Source: an uncultured Acidovorax sp. (GTDB lineage Bacteria; Pseudomonadota; Gammaproteobacteria; Burkholderiales; Burkholderiaceae_C). Taken from it: 64,000 bases of DNA. The notes under the pieces are model-generated. The model did not search any database. It was not told the DNA's origin and was given only the letters and a program-made list of their open reading frames with translations. Below are positions 59,785-64,000 of this stretch, piece by piece. The stretch covers positions 62,001 to 126,000 of the forward strand of contig CAJYKV010000027.1 of the NCBI GenBank assembly GCA_913774955.1. Direction: 5' to 3'. A program made the position numbers and the translations under genes. How positions within the stretch are numbered: position 1 is the stretch's first letter; every line of letters begins with the position of its first letter.

Positions 59785-60723
59785 TCATGTGGACAGGCGC
59801 GTGTCTCCCCGCCGGCAGACCACGTCGCCGTGGCCGGGCACGGTCTCTCCCAGGAAATCCAGGAAGCGGCGCACCGCGGGAGCCAGTCCGCGCCGCGACG
59901 GAAACACCGCATGCACGACGCCGCGGGGCGTGGACCATCCGGGCAACAGGCGCACGAGTCGGCCCTCGTGCAATTCGGCCTGGCACATGTAGTCGGGCAG
60001 CCAGCACATGCCGGTGCCGGCGAGCGCGGCGAACTTGAGGGTGAGCAGATCGTCCGCCACGTAGCGCGGCGCGAGCTGCACGGTCTCTTCGCGGCCGTCC
60101 GGCCCGACCAGCCGCAGGTGGGTGCGCCCTTCCGTCACCGACATCGCCAGGCTGTCGAGACGGGCCAGGTCGTCGAGCGTGGCCGGCGTGCCCTGGCGCT
60201 CCAGCAGCGCAGGGCTCGCCACCAGCACCTGCCGGGCGTCGTCGAGCCTTTTCACCACCATGCTGCCGCTGTCGTCCAGGCTGGGACGCACCCGCAGGGC
60301 CACGTCCACCCCCTCCTCCAGCAGATCGACGGCGCGGTTGGTGACCTGCATCTCGACGCGCACCGCCGGATGGCGTTCCAGAAAAAGAGGCATCAGCTCG
60401 CCCAGCACCGTCTGCGCGAGCGTCACGGGGCAGCTCACGCGCACCGTGCCCCGCGGCTCGGTCTGCACCAGCGCCACCGTGTCGGCCGCGGCCTGGGCCG
60501 CCTCGCGCATCGCCTGGCAGTGCCGCAGGTACGACTCGCCCACTTCGGTGAGCGACAGCTTGCGGGTGGTGCGCTGCAGCAGGCGCACGCCCAGCTGCGC
60601 CTCGAGTTCGGACACGCGCCGCGACAGCCGCGACTTCGGGATGCCCAAGGCGCGGCCGGCCGCCGCGAAGCCACCCCGCTCCACTACCTCGGCGAAGTAC
60701 AGCATGTCGTTCAGGTCCTGCAT
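59785..60723 (-). CDS. LysR-family regulator, divergent from azoR
   Basis: 312 aa. N-terminal winged helix ([40 protein letters not shown]), of the large subgroup that often regulates divergent NAD(P)H quinone or azo reductases. Effector domain includes [20 protein letters not shown] and [21 protein letters not shown] perfect palindrome lies 11 bases before its start, toward azoR. It probably represses itself and azoR until a quinone-like or electrophilic compound is sensed; inference from the arrangement. Confidence 0.92.
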   Translation of the reverse strand: MQDLNDMLYFAEVVERGGFAAAGRALGIPKSRLSRRVSELEAQLGVRLLQRTTRKLSLTEVGESYLRHCQAMREAAQAAADTVALVQTEPRGTVRVSCPVTLAQTVLGELMPLFLERHPAVRVEMQVTNRAVDLLEEGVDVALRVRPSLDDSGSMVVKRLDDARQVLVASPALLERQGTPATLDDLARLDSLAMSVTEGRTHLRLVGPDGREETVQLAPRYVADDLLTLKFAALAGTGMCWLPDYMCQAELHEGRLVRLLPGWSTPRGVVHAVFPSRRGLAPAVRRFLDFLGETVPGHGDVVCRRGDTRLST

Positions 60724-60734
60724 ACGGTGTACCC

Positions 60735-60756
60735 ATTGTTCCAACAGTGGAACAAT
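60735..60756. promoter_or_regulatory. Palindromic operator between LysR gene and azoR
   Basis: ATTGTTCCA (60735-60743), four-base spacer, TGGAACAAT (60748-60756): 9-bp arms without mismatch, 11 bases before the LysR start. Confidence 0.75.
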
Positions 60757-60849
60757 CTATCGCAGCCACGCCCGCTTATCAATAGATCATGGCGGCAGCA
60801 CAATCCAATCAACGCCACATGCCGTGGCTTTTCAAACCAGGAGAATCCT

Positions 60850-61497
60850 ATGCAAGTGCTGCACATCGACTCGGCCATCACCGGCGCCGCCTCCGTTTCC
60901 CGCCAGCTCACCGCCCAGACCGTGGCAGCGTGGGTGGCTGCCCATCCCGGCGCGCAGGTGCAGTACCTCGATCTGGTGGCGGAAGCGCCCGGCCACTTCA
61001 CCATGGACGCCATGGCGCCGCGCACCGGCCAGACCGAGGCCTTGAGCGATGCCCAGCGGCACGAGAACGCCGTGTCGGAGCGGCTGGTTGCCCAGTTCCT
61101 CGCGGCGGACGTGGTGGTGGTGGGCGCGCCGTTCTACAACTTCGGCATTCCCTCGCAGCTCAAGGCCTGGATCGACCGCATCGCGCAGCCGGGCCGCACC
61201 TTCCGCTACACGGCGAACGGCCCCGAAGGGCTTGCCAAGGGCAAGACGGTGATCGTGGCCTCGTCGCGCGGCGGCGTGTACTCCACCAGCGAAGGCGGCC
61301 GTGCCCTGGAGCACCAGGAGAGCTATCTGCAGACCGTGTTCGGCTTCTTCGGCATCACCGACGTGCGCTTCGTGCGTGCGGAGGGCGTGGCGATGGGCCC
61401 GGACGCCCGGGCGAAGGCGCTCGCCAGCGCAGAGGCCGACATCCAGGCGCACGTCTCGGCCTCCACTCCGGCCGCTGCGGTCGCCGAAGCGGCCTGA
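60850..61497 (+). CDS. azoR: FMN-dependent NADH-azoreductase
   Basis: 215 aa flavodoxin-fold enzyme. [20 protein letters not shown] at the N-terminus binds the FMN phosphate; [20 protein letters not shown] and [12 protein letters not shown] are AzoR hallmarks. Reduces quinones and azo compounds by two-electron transfer. Opposite a LysR gene across a palindromic operator; AGGAGAA precedes the ATG. The C-terminal Ala-rich tail is variable in the family. Confidence 0.95.
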   Translation: MQVLHIDSAITGAASVSRQLTAQTVAAWVAAHPGAQVQYLDLVAEAPGHFTMDAMAPRTGQTEALSDAQRHENAVSERLVAQFLAADVVVVGAPFYNFGIPSQLKAWIDRIAQPGRTFRYTANGPEGLAKGKTVIVASSRGGVYSTSEGGRALEHQESYLQTVFGFFGITDVRFVRAEGVAMGPDARAKALASAEADIQAHVSASTPAAAVAEAA

Positions 61498-61502
61498 ACG
61501 GC

Positions 61503-61527
61503 CGGCGCCCCGGATTGCGGGGCGCCG
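61503..61527. terminator. Hairpin between azoR and the RND gene
   Basis: CGGCGCCCCG (61503-61512) pairs with CGGGGCGCCG (61518-61527) around GATTG: a 10-bp perfect stem between convergent genes. No T-run on either side. Confidence 0.5.
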
Positions 61528-61531
61528 CGCC

Positions 61532-64000
61532 TCAGAAGGCGCCCGCATCGTGGTCGGCCAGCAGCCGCTCCGCCGGTTTGCGGCCGAAACGGCGGAACAG
61601 CACCGGCGTCAGATAGGTGTCCAGCAGGGTCGAGCTGATCAGACCCGAGAAGATCACGACCGCCACGGGGTGCAGGATCTCGGTCCCCGGCCGCTCGGCC
61701 TCGAACAGCAGCGGTGCGAGCGCAAAGGCGGTGACCAGGGCAGTCATGAGCACGGGGCTCAACCGCTCCAGCGAGCCGCGCAGGATCATCGGCACGCCGA
61801 AGTCCTCGCCCTCCTCCCGCATCAGGTTGATGTAGTGGCTCACCTTCAGTATGCCGTTGCGCACCGAAATGCCGGCCAGCGTGACGAAGCCGACCAGTGC
61901 CGCGACGGACAGCGGCTGGCCGGAGAGCCACAGCCCCAGCACCGCGCCCACCAAGGCCAGCGGAATGTTCGCCATGATGAGCGCCGACAGCGCCACCGAA
62001 CGGTAGCGGCTGTAGAGCACGACGAACATCAGCACCAGCGACACGGCCGAAAGCCCGCCGACGAGCCGCGAGGCCTCCTCCTGCGCCTGGAACTGTCCGC
62101 CCAGCGTGATGAACATGCCTTCCGGCAGGCGCGTGCCGGCCACCTCGCGGCGGATGTCGGCCACCACGTCGGACAGCGCCCGGCCCTGCGCGTTGGCCGA
62201 CAGCACGATGCGGCGCCGGCCATCGTCGCGGCTGATCTGGTTGGGACCGTCGCTCTCTTCGATCTGCGCCAGCAGCGACAGCGGCACCCGGCCGGTGGGC
62301 GTCTCGATCAACACCCGGCCCAGGCCCTCCAGCGAGCGCGCGGTCTCCGGCAGGCGCACCACCAGCGCGAAACGCCGGTTGCCTTCGACGATCTGGGTAA
62401 CGCGCTCACCCTCCACGAGGTTCTGCAGCGCGGCCAGCACCTGTGGTGCCGGCACGCCGTAGCGGGCCGCCGCGGCCGCATCCACCCGCACCTTGATCTG
62501 CGGGGCGAGCACCTGCTTTTCGATTTCCAGATCGGCGAGGCCGGGAATGGCCGCCAGCCGCGACCGCAGCGCATCGGCCTGGGCGCGCAGCGTGTCCAGG
62601 TCTTCGCCGAAGATCTTGATCGCGATCTGCGAGCGCACGCCGGAGAGCATGTGGTCGATGCGATGGGAGATCGGCTGGCCGATGCCGACCGCCGCGGGCA
62701 GCGGCGCCAGCCGGGCACGGATGTCGCCCGTGATCGCCTCCATCGGGCGCGTGAGTTCCGCCGCAGGCCGCAGGCCCACGTCCAGCTCGCTCACGTGCAC
62801 GCCTTCGGCATGTTCGTCCAGCTCCGCACGCCCGCTGCGCCGGCCGACGTGCGTGACCTCCGGCACCTGCCGCACCAGCACTTCGGCCTGGCGCGCGATG
62901 GCGGAAGATTCGGCCAGCGTCACGCCGGGGTTCAGGCGCAGGCCGACCAGCAGCGTGCCTTCGTTGAAGGGCGGCAGGAAGGTGCGCGGAAAGAACGGCA
63001 CCGCCACGGCCGCGGCGAGCACCGCCGCGCCGGCGAGCGCCATGGCCGCGCGCGGCCGGTCGAGCACCGCGCCCAGGGTGGTGCGGTAGCGGGCCTTGAG
63101 CCAGGCCAGCAGCCGCGTGTCGCCATGGTCCAGCGTCTTCATGCGCGGCAGCAGGTAGCAGGCCAGCACCGGCGTCACGGTCACCGACACCAGCAGCGAC
63201 GCCAGCGTGGAAACGATGAAGGCCACGCCCAGCGGCACGAACAGCCGCCCCTCCATGCCCGGCAGCGCGAAGAGCGGCAGGAACACCAGCACGATGATCA
63301 CCGTGGCGTAGAGGATGGCCGAGCGCACCTCCAGCGACGCCCGGGCCACCACCTCCAGCGGGTGCAACCGGTGCTGCGGGTGCCGCGCACGGTCGTCCTT
63401 CAGGCGGCGCATGATGTTCTCGACGTCCACCACCGCGTCGTCCACCAGCCCGCCGATGGCGATGGCCAGTCCGCCCAGCGTCATCGTGTTGATCGACATG
63501 CCGAACCCCTTGAACACCAGGGCCGTGATGCAGATCGACACCGGTATCGCCGTGAGCGCGATCAGCGTCGGCCGCAGGGTGCCGAGGAAGAAGAACAGGA
63601 TCACCGCGACGAATACCGATGCGCCGATCAGCTTGCCCTGCAGGGTGTCGATCGAGGCCTCGATGAAGCTCGCCTGCCGGAAGGTGACGCGCGGCGCGTT
63701 CAGCCCTGCGGGCAGCGAGGCCTGCATGCCTTCCAGAGCGCCTTCGATGGCGCGCGTGAGCTGGATGGTGTCCGCCGTGGGCTGTTTCTGCACGCCCAGG
63801 ATGACCGCGGGCGCCCCTTCGAAGCCCGCATCCCCGCGCCGGATGGCCGGGGCGAAACTCACGGATGCGACCTGGCGCAGCAGAATGGCCTGCCCGCCGC
63901 GCGCCGTGAGGGCGAGGTTCTGCAGGTCTTCCAGCCGCGAGGTCCGGCCCAGATGCCGGATCAAATACTCCCGTCCGTTGAGCTCCAGGAAGCCGCCGGA
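61532..64000 (-). CDS. Heavy-metal efflux RND pump, CusA/CzcA family (3' part)
   Basis: Partial: about 822 residues of a protein of roughly 1030; the frame stays open through the window edge (the first codons read SGGFLELNGREY). Second half of the first periplasmic domain, then helices with GGLAIAIGGLVDDAVVDVEN, whose Asp and Glu residues match the proton-relay helix of metal RND pumps, and VIVLVFLPLFALPGMEGRLF. The C-terminus has NIPLALVGAVLGLWLSGQPL. Works with a periplasmic adaptor and outer-membrane channel, presumably encoded upstream, beyond the window. Metal specificity is not readable. Confidence 0.93.
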   Translation of the reverse strand, partial: SGGFLELNGREYLIRHLGRTSRLEDLQNLALTARGGQAILLRQVASVSFAPAIRRGDAGFEGAPAVILGVQKQPTADTIQLTRAIEGALEGMQASLPAGLNAPRVTFRQASFIEASIDTLQGKLIGASVFVAVILFFFLGTLRPTLIALTAIPVSICITALVFKGFGMSINTMTLGGLAIAIGGLVDDAVVDVENIMRRLKDDRARHPQHRLHPLEVVARASLEVRSAILYATVIIVLVFLPLFALPGMEGRLFVPLGVAFIVSTLASLLVSVTVTPVLACYLLPRMKTLDHGDTRLLAWLKARYRTTLGAVLDRPRAAMALAGAAVLAAAVAVPFFPRTFLPPFNEGTLLVGLRLNPGVTLAESSAIARQAEVLVRQVPEVTHVGRRSGRAELDEHAEGVHVSELDVGLRPAAELTRPMEAITGDIRARLAPLPAAVGIGQPISHRIDHMLSGVRSQIAIKIFGEDLDTLRAQADALRSRLAAIPGLADLEIEKQVLAPQIKVRVDAAAAARYGVPAPQVLAALQNLVEGERVTQIVEGNRRFALVVRLPETARSLEGLGRVLIETPTGRVPLSLLAQIEESDGPNQISRDDGRRRIVLSANAQGRALSDVVADIRREVAGTRLPEGMFITLGGQFQAQEEASRLVGGLSAVSLVLMFVVLYSRYRSVALSALIMANIPLALVGAVLGLWLSGQPLSVAALVGFVTLAGISVRNGILKVSHYINLMREEGEDFGVPMILRGSLERLSPVLMTALVTAFALAPLLFEAERPGTEILHPVAVVIFSGLISSTLLDTYLTPVLFRRFGRKPAERLLADHDAGAF

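Noticed and set aside
58171-60849. Long plus-strand frame leading into azoR
   Set aside because: Only the last 215 codons match AzoR. The upstream part runs antisense to three recognised minus-strand genes.

Overview
The window is ordinary chromosome of a high-GC betaproteobacterium of the Comamonadaceae, most like Acidovorax/Paracidovorax. Three things suggest this: the gene orders carA-carB-greA and exbB-exbD-lpxK-ycaR-kdsB-adk, the abundance of tripartite-tricarboxylate (Bug-type) and TRAP receptors, and short GC-rich dispersed repeats of a kind I associate with this family. The assignment rests on recall of protein families, not on a search. I found no rRNA, tRNA, CRISPR array, insertion sequence, prophage or attachment site. 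Coding density is high. Very long open frames opposite real genes are a by-product of GC-rich codon use and are not annotated.

Layout. 0-6.6 kb: a glycosyltransferase-like gene, a DUF4149 membrane protein, greA and carAB (carbamoyl phosphate synthesis). 6.7-9.1 kb: an EF-hand protein and the cycA amino-acid permease. 9.6-15.8 kb: a LysR regulator divergent from a valine-catabolic group (mmsA, acyl-CoA dehydrogenase, MOSC protein, mmsB). 15.9-18.8 kb: a lipoprotein Cu/Zn superoxide dismutase gene followed after 5 bases by a TonB-dependent receptor. 18.9-29.7 kb: a uronate/aldarate catabolic island with uronate dehydrogenase, a lactonase, a TRAP transporter, galactarate dehydratase, KdgD, two Bug receptors and a GntR regulator; two operator-like palindromes lie in its divergent promoter regions. 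29.8-35.2 kb: an H-NS-like protein, two gene remnants, icd, small secreted proteins, sodB and xseA. 35.6-39.7 kb: exbBD and the lipid A/KDO/adk group. 39.8-42.3 kb: asparaginase and lexA, divergent across a perfect SOS box. 42.3-49.5 kb: hrpA, a DadA-like oxidoreductase and argA. 49.5-53.8 kb: a class A beta-lactamase divergent from ampR, a TrhO-glutathione S-transferase fusion, and dsbB. 53.9-58.7 kb: the sulfate transporter operon sbp-cysT-cysW-cysA and a small hydrolase with a similar upstream site. 58.9-64 kb: an unknown six-helix membrane protein, a LysR regulator divergent from azoR across a perfect palindrome, and the 3' part of a heavy-metal RND pump that runs off the end.

How the genes work together. 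The uronate island can take up a sugar acid, oxidise it (Udh), open the lactone (SMP-30 type), dehydrate galactarate (GarD), and dehydrate/decarboxylate 5-dehydro-4-deoxyglucarate to alpha-ketoglutarate semialdehyde (KdgD). The final semialdehyde dehydrogenase is not in the window. The valine group covers isobutyryl-CoA oxidation and the 3-hydroxyisobutyrate to propionyl-CoA steps. The sulfur genes appear to share a CysB-like control site.

I do not see a clearly new multi-gene system. The points most worth a second look are a dispersed repeat translated inside hrpA, the TrhO-GST fusion, the AmpR-controlled beta-lactamase with a possible Tat signal, the sodC/TonB-receptor pair, and several unassigned palindromic operators.
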